Source: Nocardia sienata NBRC 100364 (GTDB taxonomy: Bacteria; Actinomycetota; Actinomycetes; Mycobacteriales; Mycobacteriaceae). Taken from it: a stretch of 64,000 nt of DNA. The position numbers and the translations under genes were made by a program. The notes below the pieces were generated by a model that did no database searches, was not told where the DNA came from, and saw nothing but the letters and a program-made list of their open reading frames with translations. Positions 53,199 to 62,125 of the stretch are shown piece after piece; the stretch's first letter is position 1, and every line of letters begins with the position of its first letter. The stretch spans positions 38,662 to 102,661 of the forward strand of contig NZ_BDBX01000031.1 of NCBI RefSeq assembly GCF_001613205.1, read 5' to 3'.

Positions 53199-54185
53199 TC
53201 AGCCGTTGACGAAGGCGAGGTTGGCCGGGTCGTAGCGGGTACCCGCGACCTGTTCGGGTGCGGCGGTGGCCGTGATGGCGGCGAGTTCCTCGGCGGACAG
53301 TTCGACGGCCAGCGCCGCGATGTTCTCCTCCAGGTTTCGCTGTCGCCGGGTGCCGGGGATCGGCACCACATCCTCGCCTCGGTGCTGTACCCACGCCAGG
53401 GCGAGCTGGGCGGCGGTGACTCCCTTCGCCGCGGCCAGCTCTTCGAGGTTCGCGACGATCGCCAGGTTGCGGTCCAGGTTGCCGTCGGCGAAACGCGGCT
53501 GATTGCGCCGCACATCGTTATCCGCCAGCTCGTCGACCGAGCGGTATCGGCCGGTCAAGAAGCCACGTCCCAGCGGGGCGAACGCGACGATGCCGATGCC
53601 GAGCTCGCGGCAGGCCGGGGCGATGTCGGTCTCCAGGTCGCGGGTCCACAGCGACCATTCGCTCTGCAACGCGGCGATCGGATGTACCGCGTGCGCCCGG
53701 CGGATGGTCGACGCACTCGCTTCGGACAGGCCGAGGTGCCGGACCTTACCGGCCCGCACCAATTCCGCCATGGCGCCGACCGTTTCCTCGATGGGTACCT
53801 GCGGATCGACTCGGTGCAGGTAGTACAGATCGATGTGGTCGACGCCGAGCCTGCGCAGGGAAGCCTCGCAGGCCTGCCGCACGTAGGCGGCGTCACCGCG
53901 GAGCCGGGTCGGCTCGCCGAGCCGGTTGGCGAAGCCGAACTTCGTCGCCAGCACCACCTCGTCGCGTCGGCCGCCGATGGCTCGGCCGATCAGTTCCTCG
54001 TTGTGCCCGGAGCCGTAGAAGTCGGCTGTATCCAAGAAGTTCACCCCGAGGTCGAGGCTGTGGTGCAGTGTCGCGATCGACTGTTCGTCATCGGTGGTGC
54101 CATAACCGTGGCTCATGCCCATGCACCCCAGACCCTGCGCGGAGACCGCCAGTTCGCCGAGGTAGCGGGTGTGGACGTGGAACAT
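53199..54185 (-). CDS. Aldo/keto reductase
   Basis: A 328-residue NADPH-dependent aldo/keto reductase. The catalytic tetrad is visible: Asp and Tyr in FLDTADFYGSGHNE, Lys in VVLATKFGF and His in LYYLHRVDP. The C-terminal cofactor part has VPIPGTRRQRNLEENI. It probably reduces reactive aldehydes or ketones. The ATG at 54185 follows AGGAGG. A MerR-type promoter (54221-54250) lies directly upstream. Confidence 0.92.
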   Translation of the reverse strand: MFHVHTRYLGELAVSAQGLGCMGMSHGYGTTDDEQSIATLHHSLDLGVNFLDTADFYGSGHNEELIGRAIGGRRDEVVLATKFGFANRLGEPTRLRGDAAYVRQACEASLRRLGVDHIDLYYLHRVDPQVPIEETVGAMAELVRAGKVRHLGLSEASASTIRRAHAVHPIAALQSEWSLWTRDLETDIAPACRELGIGIVAFAPLGRGFLTGRYRSVDELADNDVRRNQPRFADGNLDRNLAIVANLEELAAAKGVTAAQLALAWVQHRGEDVVPIPGTRRQRNLEENIAALAVELSAEELAAITATAAPEQVAGTRYDPANLAFVNG

Positions 54186-54220
54186 GCTGTTACCTCCTGG
54201 ATTCGGAACCGTCGGGTCGA

Positions 54221-54250
54221 CGCTAAGTCCTGGAGAGCACTCCAAGTCAA
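54221..54250 (-). promoter_or_regulatory. MerR-type promoter of the aldo/keto reductase
   Basis: On the minus strand TTGACT (54250-54245) and TTAGCG (54226-54221) are separated by 18 bases that hold TGGAG-TGCT-CTCCA. A palindrome inside a long spacer is the hallmark of promoters activated by MerR-family proteins that twist DNA. No MerR gene is adjacent. Confidence 0.65.
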
Positions 54251-54416
54251 GGCGAATGTGAACATCCGGAACAGGCCGGCGATCCTCGATTACCGATCAG
54301 GCGGCAGGTGGGTGGGCCTGCCGGGATCGATGAGGCGGATGGTCGTTACCTACGCTGTGTCGATATCGCTGTCGCGCCACAGCGCTGTCGCGGCATGTCC
54401 GGAGAAAACGTTTCGC

Positions 54417-55016
54417 TCAGCCGGCAGTAGAGGCCGGGCCACTGCGCGGAGCCCGCTTCAGGGTGCCGACACTCAGAGATCCACTCTTGGTGGTCCGTAG
54501 CTCTTTCTCCGCGGTGCGGACATAGCCGACGGGATCCTTGTCGACAGGGCGGACGCCCGCGTAGTGCCGCGCCTCGTACGCGGCGAAGGCGACAGCCAGC
54601 CGATGGCGGTGCGACAACCCCGCCAGACGGCGGAAATCGGTCAGGCCCTCGCGCTCTTCCTCGGCCATGTGATCGCTGTTGGCCGTGTTCGCTGCTGCGA
54701 CGGCCGTGTACCAGTCATCGCTGCCGACCCGATGACGTGCCACTTCGGCGACCGCGTCCCTGATCTCGTTGTGGTCGTGCACAGCGTCGATGGTCTCTGC
54801 CTCCACCCCGGATGCGCGCCGGGCCGCGATACCCACCTGGAGCAGCGCGGGATAGAAGATCTCCTCCTCCGCCTGCGCGTGCAGTTCGAGAAAGGCCGCC
54901 AGCCTGTCCCAGATCACGGAGAGCACCCCGGTCTCGCGGCGATCGATCTGCTCCAGGATCGCGAACTGTCGCCGTTGCTCGTGGTGGTCGTCGAGGATCA
55001 GCTGGGTAATGTCCAT
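54417..55016 (-). CDS. Hemerythrin-domain protein
   Basis: A 199-residue protein with an HHE hemerythrin domain in the first 150 residues. Metal-ligand candidates lie in LILDDHHEQRRQF, FLELHAQAEEEIFYPAL, IDAVHDHNEI and NSDHMAEEEREGL. Such proteins bind O2, NO or iron or act in stress sensing. The C-terminal tail is basic and disordered. The ATG at 55016 follows GGGAGG. It stands alone. Confidence 0.85.
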   Translation of the reverse strand: MDITQLILDDHHEQRRQFAILEQIDRRETGVLSVIWDRLAAFLELHAQAEEEIFYPALLQVGIAARRASGVEAETIDAVHDHNEIRDAVAEVARHRVGSDDWYTAVAAANTANSDHMAEEEREGLTDFRRLAGLSHRHRLAVAFAAYEARHYAGVRPVDKDPVGYVRTAEKELRTTKSGSLSVGTLKRAPRSGPASTAG

Positions 55017-55235
55017 AATCCCTCCCGGAAACCGCGATTCGGGCCGGTACCGAACGTCAGGGCGCGCTGTCGCTCGTGCAGCCGGTATGTCCATCGGGGT
55101 GCCGACGATAACGCACTGCCGGGCTGCCCGGCCGCCAACGCACCGTGCGGCCGCCTCGTGCCGATCCGACGGTTCGAGCACGAGAGCGTGGACCGCGCGG
55201 GCCCGGTGGTCGGGCGCGCCGCGGTTCGGCCGAGT

Positions 55236-56144
55236 TCATCGCGCGTTCCCGTCGGCGAGTTCGCGGATTGCGGTAGCGAGCGGCTTCCACGCATGTTCAG
55301 GCAGTTCGTGCCCCACTCCGGGAAGTATGAGTAGACGAGAGCCGGGTATGCGCGAGGCGATGGTATGCGCGGCGGCGGGTTCGATCAGCGGGTCGTCTTC
55401 GCCGTGTACGACGAGGGTGGGCCGGGTGATGCCGGTGATCGCAGGGCCGCTCCACTGGGCCCCGATCTGCCGGCTCTGGGCTTGTGCGTCGTGGATTCCG
55501 CTGTCGGGCTCGGCTTCCAAACGCGCTCGCACGGCTGCTTCGTCGAATTCGTGGCGTGGCGAGGCGAGCAGTTTCGCTACCGCGACGCCTGCCTCGATCG
55601 CACCCTGTCGGGTGTCGGGAAACTTCACCCGGGCGAACTTCGCGAGCGTGCGCAACCGGATGTAGCGGAGTGTGCGCAGTCCGGTGACGTCGCCGGGGAC
55701 GGCATCGGCAGTGGTGAGGGTCCGTACCCGGTCGGGGTGCCGGAGGGCGAGGCGCTGAACCACCGCGCCGCCGAGAGAGACTCCGAGCACATGTGCCGAC
55801 TGCCAGCCCAGTTCGTCGAGTACCGCGACCGCGTCGTCGGCCATGTCTTCGGCGGTGTAGTCCGCACCGCGCCGGGTGAGCAGCGCTGTGATCGGGTTCC
55901 GCACGGCCGTGGGCGGCAGATGGGTGGATTCGCCGCCGTCGCGCTGGTCGTAGCGCGCCACGGCGAAACCGTGTCGGGTCAGTTGCTCACAGAACCCGTC
56001 GGGGAGCCAGTGCCGGTTGGCGCCCAGCCCGGTGGCGATCAGCAGCGGTTCACCGCCTCGCTCCGGCAGGTACCGGTCGAAGGCGAGGCGTACCGCTCCG
56101 TTCTGTGCCCATCGTCGCGGTCCCCAGACTGCGTGTGCCGACAT
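55236..56144 (-). CDS. Alpha/beta hydrolase
   Basis: A 302-residue alpha/beta hydrolase. Ser nucleophile in HVLGVSLGGAVVQRLAL, oxyanion segment IATGLGANRHWL, acid in VVHGEDDPLIEP and His in LPGVGHELPEHAW. It fits the esterase/haloperoxidase-like group with a helical cap; substrate unknown. The ATG at 56144 follows GGGAGG. It is divergent from the TetR gene at 56228, its probable repressor. Confidence 0.88.
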   Translation of the reverse strand: MSAHAVWGPRRWAQNGAVRLAFDRYLPERGGEPLLIATGLGANRHWLPDGFCEQLTRHGFAVARYDQRDGGESTHLPPTAVRNPITALLTRRGADYTAEDMADDAVAVLDELGWQSAHVLGVSLGGAVVQRLALRHPDRVRTLTTADAVPGDVTGLRTLRYIRLRTLAKFARVKFPDTRQGAIEAGVAVAKLLASPRHEFDEAAVRARLEAEPDSGIHDAQAQSRQIGAQWSGPAITGITRPTLVVHGEDDPLIEPAAAHTIASRIPGSRLLILPGVGHELPEHAWKPLATAIRELADGNAR

Positions 56145-56163
56145 CCGGTACCTCCCATAAATA

Positions 56164-56178
56164 GTGTTCACCGAACGC
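56164..56178. promoter_or_regulatory. Probable TetR operator
   Basis: GTGTTC-ACC-GAACGC is an imperfect palindrome (5 of 6 arm positions) in the 83-base gap between the divergent hydrolase and TetR genes. Confidence 0.5.
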
Positions 56179-56227
56179 AGTTTAGAATAGGGCACGGCAG
56201 GTATCGATTGGTAGAGGGGTATGGCGA

Positions 56228-56920
56228 GTGACACGGTCCGGAAAGGCCGACCCGACGGTCTGGGAGCGACCCGACGGCAGGCGTGGCCCGGCCCCCTCGC
56301 ACAGCCGGGAGCAACTCGCCGCCGCGGCGATCGAGCTCGCCGGGCACGGCGGGTTGGCCGCTGTCTCCACGCGCCGGATCGCGCAGCGGCTCGGGGTGAG
56401 TCAATCGGCTCTGTACCGCTACGTTTCGGGTCGTGACGACGTGCTCGACCTCATGGTCGACACCGTCGCTGGGGAGATCGACCTCGACGTAGCGCTGACC
56501 GGAGAGGCGATCGACGATCTCACCGCGTTGGGAGTCCGGGCGAAGAATGTGTACCTGAAATACCCGTGGCTCCTCGACATCCCGGTCGAGCCGTTACGCG
56601 TCGGACCTCGCGGAATCGATTACCTCGAGTACGCGCTACGGGCCATGGCGGAAGTCGATGCTCCCGGGCAGGTGAAACTGCAGACGGTCGCGGTGTTGAA
56701 CGCGCTCGCCCAGCAGTTCGCCCGGGCCGAACTCGATGAGCGGACGGCGACCGAATCGCGCCGGATCGCTCAGGTGGCCTATGTGCGCAAGATCGCCGAG
56801 GCGGGTCACCATCCGTATCTGGCCGACGCGCTCGTCACCCCCAGCCGTGTCGCGGGCCCCGGGGAACTCTTCGAACTCCTGCTACGCCGAGCCCTCCGGG
56901 GTGTGCTGGCGCCGGACTGA
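56228..56920 (+). CDS. TetR-family repressor
   Basis: A 230-residue regulator. The HTH (LAAVSTRRIAQRLGVSQSALYRYVSGRDDVLDLM) is at residues about 42-76, and the ligand domain resembles the TetR_C_1 group. GTG at 56228 has GAGGGG ahead. It likely represses the divergent hydrolase through 56164-56178. Convergent with the MFS gene, 11 bases apart. Confidence 0.88.
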   Translation: MTRSGKADPTVWERPDGRRGPAPSHSREQLAAAAIELAGHGGLAAVSTRRIAQRLGVSQSALYRYVSGRDDVLDLMVDTVAGEIDLDVALTGEAIDDLTALGVRAKNVYLKYPWLLDIPVEPLRVGPRGIDYLEYALRAMAEVDAPGQVKLQTVAVLNALAQQFARAELDERTATESRRIAQVAYVRKIAEAGHHPYLADALVTPSRVAGPGELFELLLRRALRGVLAPD

Positions 56921-56931
56921 AATCGTCCGGG

Positions 56932-58206
56932 TCAGGTCGCGGATCGGTGCGTCGCCGGGCCGGGGGTCGCCCACACCGCGTGCACCCCCGCCGGTCCGGC
57001 GCCTCGGTCCGTCGCGACGATGAGGGCGGCGCAGCCGATACCGGAGAGCACCAGGCCGGAGCCGAACAGCGCCGGATAACCGAGCAGTTCGCCGACCGTC
57101 CCCGCCGCGAACCCGGCGATACCCTGCACCACCACGATCGCGCAGGCCAGCAGCGTGTAGTCGCTGCCGGCGTGCTCAGGGTCGGCGGCGTCCATCATGA
57201 GGGTGAAGACCGCCACCGTCGCGGCACCGCCGAGAATGTGTTCGGCGAGGCTCGCGGTGACGATCAACTCGAAGCCGCCGATCCCCAGCGCGGCGAGCAG
57301 ATAGAGAGACAGACCGAGGGTCTGTGTGACACCCCCGAAGAGCAGGGCGCGCCGCCGGCCGTGCCGGTAGCACATCCAGCCGCCCAGGGCCGCGCCGGCG
57401 AGCGCTCCGGTGGAGGAAAGGACGCCTTTGACCAGGGCAATCTGCCCGAGAGTGAGTCCGGTGTCGGACATGAACGGGCCGACCATCGCAGAGCCCATCG
57501 AATCGCCGAATTTGAAGCCCCCGATGAGCAGGATGAACGCGAGCATGCCGGGCCGCCGCAGCCGCCGCCACCATCCGATCGTCAACCCGCCCGGGCTCGG
57601 TGGCGCCTTCTCCGGCGTACTTCGGATCGTGGTACGCGGCGACCACCACACCGGAATCGCCGTGATCAGCAGCAGAATCGACATCGCGACGAACAGGACG
57701 CGCCACCCCGCGAGCGCGAAGAGCCACAGCAGCGCGCCACCGCCGACGATCATGCCGATCCGGTACGCGCCGACCTGGATCCCGTTGCCCAGGCCGCGTT
57801 GCCGAGGTCCGAGGAGTTGAACGGCGAGACCGTCGGTGGCGATGTCCTGGGTCGCCGATACCGCGTTGACCACGGCGATGCCCATGAGTAGCCAGCGCAG
57901 TGACGCCGACAGGTCCAGGCAGGCGAGCCCGAGTGTGACCGCCGACGCGGTGAGTTGCAGGGTCAGTAGCCACTGCCGGCGAGTGCCGTAGTGATCGACG
58001 TAGGGCGCCCACAGGAACTTCAGAGCCCACGGCGCGAACAGAATTCCGGTGGCGCTGATCTCGATCAGCGAGAAGCCGGATTCACGTAGCACCACCGGCA
58101 GCGCCTGGGTGAAGAACCCGTACGGCAGTCCCTGGGCGAAATACAGGGCGGCCAGCAGAACCAGCGTCCCGGCGGAGATCGTGCCGGGGCGAGTCATGGT
58201 TCCCAT
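56932..58206 (-). CDS. AmpG/RhtX-like MFS transporter
   Basis: A 424-residue major facilitator with 12 predicted membrane helices. LYFAQGLPYGFFTQALPVVLRESGF and WALKFLWAPYVDHYG are characteristic of the AmpG/acetyl-CoA-transporter/RhtX-FptX branch; SATQDIATDGLAVQLL is another shared motif. Members import muropeptides, siderophores or acyl-CoA; the substrate here cannot be assigned. ATG at 58206 or 58197. Stands alone. Confidence 0.85.
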   Translation of the reverse strand: MGTMTRPGTISAGTLVLLAALYFAQGLPYGFFTQALPVVLRESGFSLIEISATGILFAPWALKFLWAPYVDHYGTRRQWLLTLQLTASAVTLGLACLDLSASLRWLLMGIAVVNAVSATQDIATDGLAVQLLGPRQRGLGNGIQVGAYRIGMIVGGGALLWLFALAGWRVLFVAMSILLLITAIPVWWSPRTTIRSTPEKAPPSPGGLTIGWWRRLRRPGMLAFILLIGGFKFGDSMGSAMVGPFMSDTGLTLGQIALVKGVLSSTGALAGAALGGWMCYRHGRRRALLFGGVTQTLGLSLYLLAALGIGGFELIVTASLAEHILGGAATVAVFTLMMDAADPEHAGSDYTLLACAIVVVQGIAGFAAGTVGELLGYPALFGSGLVLSGIGCAALIVATDRGAGPAGVHAVWATPGPATHRSAT

Positions 58207-58320
58207 GCGGTCATCCTGGCAGATCTCCGCAACCACCGGCTCCGGTGCGTTCACCGTCACGATCCGGTCCCGTGGGCTCGGGTGTACGAAAACTATTGTC
58301 GGTCTTGTATCTTCACCGGT

Positions 58321-59103
58321 ATGGATCGGTCCGGCCTGAACCCGCACGAGCCGCATATCGCACGCATGTACGACTACTACCTCGGTGGTAAAGACCACTA
58401 CCCGGCCGATGCGGAAGCCGCGGAGAAGGTGCTGCAGGCACTGCCCGAGGTGCGGTTGGCCGCGCAGGCGAATCGGGGGTTCATCCACCGCGCGACCCGG
58501 TATCTCGCCCGGGAGGCCGGGGTGACCCAGTTCCTCGATATCGGTACGGGCATCCCGACCGAGCCGAACCTGCACCAGGTGGCCCAGGAGGAGGCGCCGA
58601 AATCACGGGTCGTCTATGTGGACAACGATCCTATAGTGCTCGCGCACGCCCGGGCCCTGATGGTCGGCACTCCGGAGGGGCGCACCGATTACATTCAGGC
58701 CGACGCGACCCGGCCGGAAGAGATCCTGGCGGCCGCGCGCCGCACCCTGGATTTCGATGAGCCGATCGCGCTGTCGCTGATAGCCCTACTGAACTTCGTG
58801 CCCGATGCCTACGAGATCACCGAAACCCTCCTGGCTGCGGTGGTGCCGGGTTCGTACCTGGCGATGACCCACCTGACCGCCGACTTCGACCCGGAGGGAA
58901 TCGCGGCCACGGTGAAGGTGTACCAGGAGCGCGGCATGTATTGCCACCCGCGGAACCAGGAGGAGATCGCCGCGTTCTTCGCCGGGATGGAGATCCTGGA
59001 ACCCGGCGTGGTGCCCATCCACCGGTGGCGGCCGCCGATCGAACCGGCGGCGTCGATGGACGCGAAGGTGCCCGGCTACGCCGCGGTCGGCCGAAAGTCC
59101 TGA
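58321..59103 (+). CDS. SAM-dependent methyltransferase (Methyltransf_19 / DUF574)
   Basis: A 260-residue methyltransferase of the actinobacterial DUF574 family. HEPHIARMYDYYLGGKDHYPAD near the N-terminus is the family hallmark, FLDIGTGIPTEPN binds SAM, and VVYVDNDPIVLAHARALM is the acidic-loop strand. Many paralogues occur in Streptomyces and Nocardia; substrates are unknown. TATCTT lies seven bases before the ATG, suggesting a leaderless transcript. Confidence 0.9.
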   Translation: MDRSGLNPHEPHIARMYDYYLGGKDHYPADAEAAEKVLQALPEVRLAAQANRGFIHRATRYLAREAGVTQFLDIGTGIPTEPNLHQVAQEEAPKSRVVYVDNDPIVLAHARALMVGTPEGRTDYIQADATRPEEILAAARRTLDFDEPIALSLIALLNFVPDAYEITETLLAAVVPGSYLAMTHLTADFDPEGIAATVKVYQERGMYCHPRNQEEIAAFFAGMEILEPGVVPIHRWRPPIEPAASMDAKVPGYAAVGRKS

Positions 59104-59162
59104 CCTGCGCCACGGTGCTCGGCCGAGGTGGCCGACCGTGGAGCCGGCGACCGGGCCGGCGG

Positions 59163-59411
59163 TCATCGAGATCTGGTGTCTGGAGAACAAAGAGACCACG
59201 GCGTCTCCGACCGAACCTCGGTGTAGCGGCTCGGCTCCGGGAAGGGAACCGAAATCGCATCGGGGCACTCGTGTGCGCACTGGGTGCGATCATCCCCGGC
59301 CGGGATCGTCGCCGAGGTCACTTCCCGCCACTCTTCCGTATCCGGCACGGCGGCGCCGGTCGCCATGTGGGTGCTGGTCGAATCCGGTTTGTCGAGGACG
59401 TGGGTCCACAT
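59163..59411 (-). CDS. Doubtful small hypothetical protein
   Basis: An 82-residue frame whose composition looks protein-like (EEWREVTSATIPAGDDRTQC, ECPDAISVPFPEPSRYTEVR). The ATG at 59411 has GAGG six bases ahead. No family is recognised, and the frame stays open for 700 codons antisense to real genes, so open length alone is no evidence. If real it would be divergent from the NmrA gene. Confidence 0.3.
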   Translation of the reverse strand: MWTHVLDKPDSTSTHMATGAAVPDTEEWREVTSATIPAGDDRTQCAHECPDAISVPFPEPSRYTEVRSETPWSLCSPDTRSR

Positions 59412-59520
59412 CCCCGGCCTCGGATGTCGCCCGGCCGGGTCCGCGGCCGAATACGGGTACGACGCGTGGGCCGCGGATTCGGTGCTCGTGCGTGCCGCGA
59501 CGCCTCCGAAATCGGCGGAA

Positions 59521-59549
59521 TTGACCTCAACTTTAGTTGAGGTTATAGC
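59521..59549 (+). promoter_or_regulatory. SoxR-type box in NmrA promoter
   Basis: ACCTCAACTTTAGTTGAGGT (59524-59543) is a perfect palindrome containing CCTCAA-N6-TTGAGG, the SoxR box pattern. It sits between TTGACC (59521-59526) and TATAGC (59544-59549), about 30 bases upstream of the NmrA start. Confidence 0.75.
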
Positions 59550-59573
59550 GTTCGCGTTCGGAAAGGAGTCGAC

Positions 59574-60380
59574 GTGACGGTATTGGTAACGGGCGCAACC
59601 GGGAACACCGGCAAGCACGTGGTGTCGGAGTTGCTGCGTAGGGGCAGGAAGGTGCGGGCGTTGACCCGTGATCCGCGACGGGCCGCCACGCTGCTGCCCG
59701 CGGACGCGGAACTGGTAGCGGGTACGCACACCCGACCCGCGACGCTGGACGCGGCGTTGGACGGTGTCACCGGGCTGCACATCACGGTGACGGCCGGCGT
59801 GGCCGAGACCGGACCCGAACTGGTCCGGCGCGCGGTCTCCGCCGGGGTCGAGCGGATCACCATCCTCTGGGGTGGTTACGTCGGCCCGGCCGAGTCCGCG
59901 GTGGAGCGGTCCGGGGTCGCATGGACGCGGCTGGAACCGCAGGAGTTCATATCCAATGCGCTCACCTGGGTGGAATCCGTTCGCGCGGAGGGCGTGGTGC
60001 GGGAACCGTTCGATCTGCCGAGCGCGGTGGTGCACGAGGGCGATCTCGGTGCCGTGGCGGCGATCGCGCATACCGAGGAAGGGCATGCGGGTCGTGCGTA
60101 CAACCTCAACGGACCCGCTGCGCTGACCACCGGAGAGCGGGTGGCTCTGCTCGCCGGTGCGCTCGGCCGCGATATCGCCTTCGAGCAGATCGGCCGCGAA
60201 CGGGCCATCGAAAGGATGCTGCGCGAAGGGGTCTCGCGGGCCGATGCCGAGTATGTGGTGGGCTGGCACGCCGACCCGCCGCCGGAGGCGCGGATCCCGG
60301 ACGGCACCGTGGACCGGATTCTCGGCCGGCCCGCGCGCACGTTCGCCGACTGGTTGCGTGAGCACAAAGACCGGTTCTGA
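59574..60380 (+). CDS. NmrA-like NAD(P)H-binding oxidoreductase, probable SoxR target
   Basis: A 268-residue atypical SDR. TGATGNTGKHV is at residues 6-16, ALTRDPRRAATLLP follows, and the substrate-side domain has AYNLNGPAALTTGERVALLAGAL. It probably reduces quinones or other redox-active compounds. GTG at 59574 follows GAAAGGAG. The upstream SoxR-type box suggests induction by redox-cycling compounds; in Streptomyces SoxR controls NAD(P)-dependent reductases of similar kind. Distinct from the paralogue at 1569. Confidence 0.85.
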   Translation: MTVLVTGATGNTGKHVVSELLRRGRKVRALTRDPRRAATLLPADAELVAGTHTRPATLDAALDGVTGLHITVTAGVAETGPELVRRAVSAGVERITILWGGYVGPAESAVERSGVAWTRLEPQEFISNALTWVESVRAEGVVREPFDLPSAVVHEGDLGAVAAIAHTEEGHAGRAYNLNGPAALTTGERVALLAGALGRDIAFEQIGRERAIERMLREGVSRADAEYVVGWHADPPPEARIPDGTVDRILGRPARTFADWLREHKDRF

Positions 60381-60478
60381 GCGGCGGGACCCGGTGGCGG
60401 CTGCCGGACGGTGCCGCGGCCTCGCTCCGCTCGTATTGTTCCACGCCCGATCCGGGGTCCGGTCGGCGTGGAGTGTCG

Positions 60479-61873
60479 TCACTCGAACCGAGAGCCGGGA
60501 GCGTGTGCCGCGGCCGCGGTCACGATCTCGTGCTCCAATGCCTCCTCCGCCGCCCGCTCGCCCGAGCGCACGGCTCCGTCGACCCACCCGCACATCACCG
60601 CGGAACTCTCGGTTCCGGCCCAGTGGATACGCCCGCACGGTGCGCGCAGGGCAGGGCCGAACTGGGTGAGGACGCCGGTCGGAGCGTGGCTGAGCATCCC
60701 GCCACCGGAATAGCGTTCGGCGCTCCAGTCCTGCTCGATGTAGTCGGCCGGGGTGCGGGCCTTGTCGCCGAAGCGGTCGGCGAGAGCGTCCAGGATCGTG
60801 CGCCGCCGCTCGGCGGGGTCGAGCCGGCCGATCCGCCGCGCGATGGGGCCCTCCACGATGACACACAGGACGCCGGGACGGCCGGTGTCGGTACAGGCGT
60901 CGATGGTGATGGTGGCCGGCGAACCCGGGGCCGCCGACTGCCCCGACAACCCGTCCGCCCGCCAGAACGGTTCGTCGTATACGAGCGAGATCTTGATGAT
61001 GGCGCCGCTCGGCATCCGCTGGTGCAGTAGCGACCGGTCGACCGGCAGTATCGGCTCGTAGCGGATCTGGCTCGCGATCGCCAGCGGCACCGCTACGATC
61101 ACCCGGCGGGCGCGAACCGTCGTCTTGCCGGCGAACACCGTGACACCGTCGGCGTCCTGCTGGATGCGGCGGACAGGCCGGGCGAGCATGACCGCGTCGC
61201 CGAGTTCGGCCGCCATCGGGCAGTAGACGGCGCCCATCCCGCCCACCGGCCGGGAATCCTGGGCGCCGTCCTCGATACCCAGGACGAAACCCGGCCCGCC
61301 GCCGGATGCCATCTGATACAGGGCGAAAAGCAGCGACACCTCGGACGCGGCAGAGGTGTAGGCACCGGCGATCGCGGTTTCGAGCAGTTCGTGTGCGGCC
61401 TTGGATACGACATGGGTATTCAGCCAATGAGCCAGGGTGAGGCGATCCCAGCGGTCGGCCTGCTCGGCCGTCCACGGTGCGTCGAGCGGTATCGATTTGC
61501 ACAGATGACCCAGGTCGAGCAGCGCGGCGCCGAGGTTCATCGCCACCCACGGGCTCATCGACCACGGGATCGTGCCGGTGTAGCGATACTGCTTGCCCTC
61601 GACGAGCATCATCGCCTCACCGTCGGTGTACTGCTTGTAACTCGCCACCCCGTAGTCCCGCATCAGGGCCTGGATCCGGTCCTGGCCGGGGCCGATCCAG
61701 GCACCGCCGCGATCGATCCACGACCCGTCGGTCCGGGTTTCGGTGAACGTGCGCCCGCCGAGCCGGTCGCGGGCTTCCAGCACGGCCACTGTGCGGCCCG
61801 CCTGTTTCAACCGCCGGGCGGCGGTCAGTCCGGCAAATCCCCCACCTACCACGCAATAGTCGACGTCTGTCAT
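60479..61873 (-). CDS. Flavin monoamine oxidase family protein
   Basis: A 464-residue FAD amine oxidase. VDYCVVGGGFAGLTAARRL binds FAD at the N-terminus, EARDRLGGRTFTE is the GGRxxT motif, and GRIHWAGTESSAVMCGWVDGAVRSGERAA is the C-terminal FAD block. Related actinobacterial enzymes oxidise putrescine or tyramine. Start ATG at 61873; the frame extends upstream without homology. Divergent from the MarR gene. Confidence 0.9.
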   Translation of the reverse strand: MTDVDYCVVGGGFAGLTAARRLKQAGRTVAVLEARDRLGGRTFTETRTDGSWIDRGGAWIGPGQDRIQALMRDYGVASYKQYTDGEAMMLVEGKQYRYTGTIPWSMSPWVAMNLGAALLDLGHLCKSIPLDAPWTAEQADRWDRLTLAHWLNTHVVSKAAHELLETAIAGAYTSAASEVSLLFALYQMASGGGPGFVLGIEDGAQDSRPVGGMGAVYCPMAAELGDAVMLARPVRRIQQDADGVTVFAGKTTVRARRVIVAVPLAIASQIRYEPILPVDRSLLHQRMPSGAIIKISLVYDEPFWRADGLSGQSAAPGSPATITIDACTDTGRPGVLCVIVEGPIARRIGRLDPAERRRTILDALADRFGDKARTPADYIEQDWSAERYSGGGMLSHAPTGVLTQFGPALRAPCGRIHWAGTESSAVMCGWVDGAVRSGERAAEEALEHEIVTAAAAHAPGSRFE

Positions 61874-62125
61874 GAGCGCCGCCTCGGATCGGAGTTCGGT
61901 GCGAAGCCGCCGCGCGGGCGGACGCACTCGCCGACGCACCACGAAACCTGGGTGCGCATCGTAAGAACGGGAGTGCTTCGAGTTGTAGGGCAATTCTAGG
62001 GCAGGGCCGGGGGAGTGGATCGCTGACCGGTTCATTCCCGTGGCCGTTCGGATCACCCGGTACCCGCTTAAGGACAGCAGGCACGGTTCACCGTAGAAGA
62101 TCCGCAACGGAACTATCATGGACGT

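Larger units (their letters stand above)
59104..59573. other. Intergenic region upstream of NmrA gene
   Basis: 470 bases between the methyltransferase and NmrA genes. It contains the SoxR-type box at 59524-59543 and, on the minus strand, one weak candidate frame (59163-59411). Nothing else is supported. Confidence 0.4.

Noticed and set aside
59412..61565. Long minus-strand open frame through the NmrA gene
   Set aside because: Antisense to a well-supported gene; long open antisense frames are expected at this GC content.
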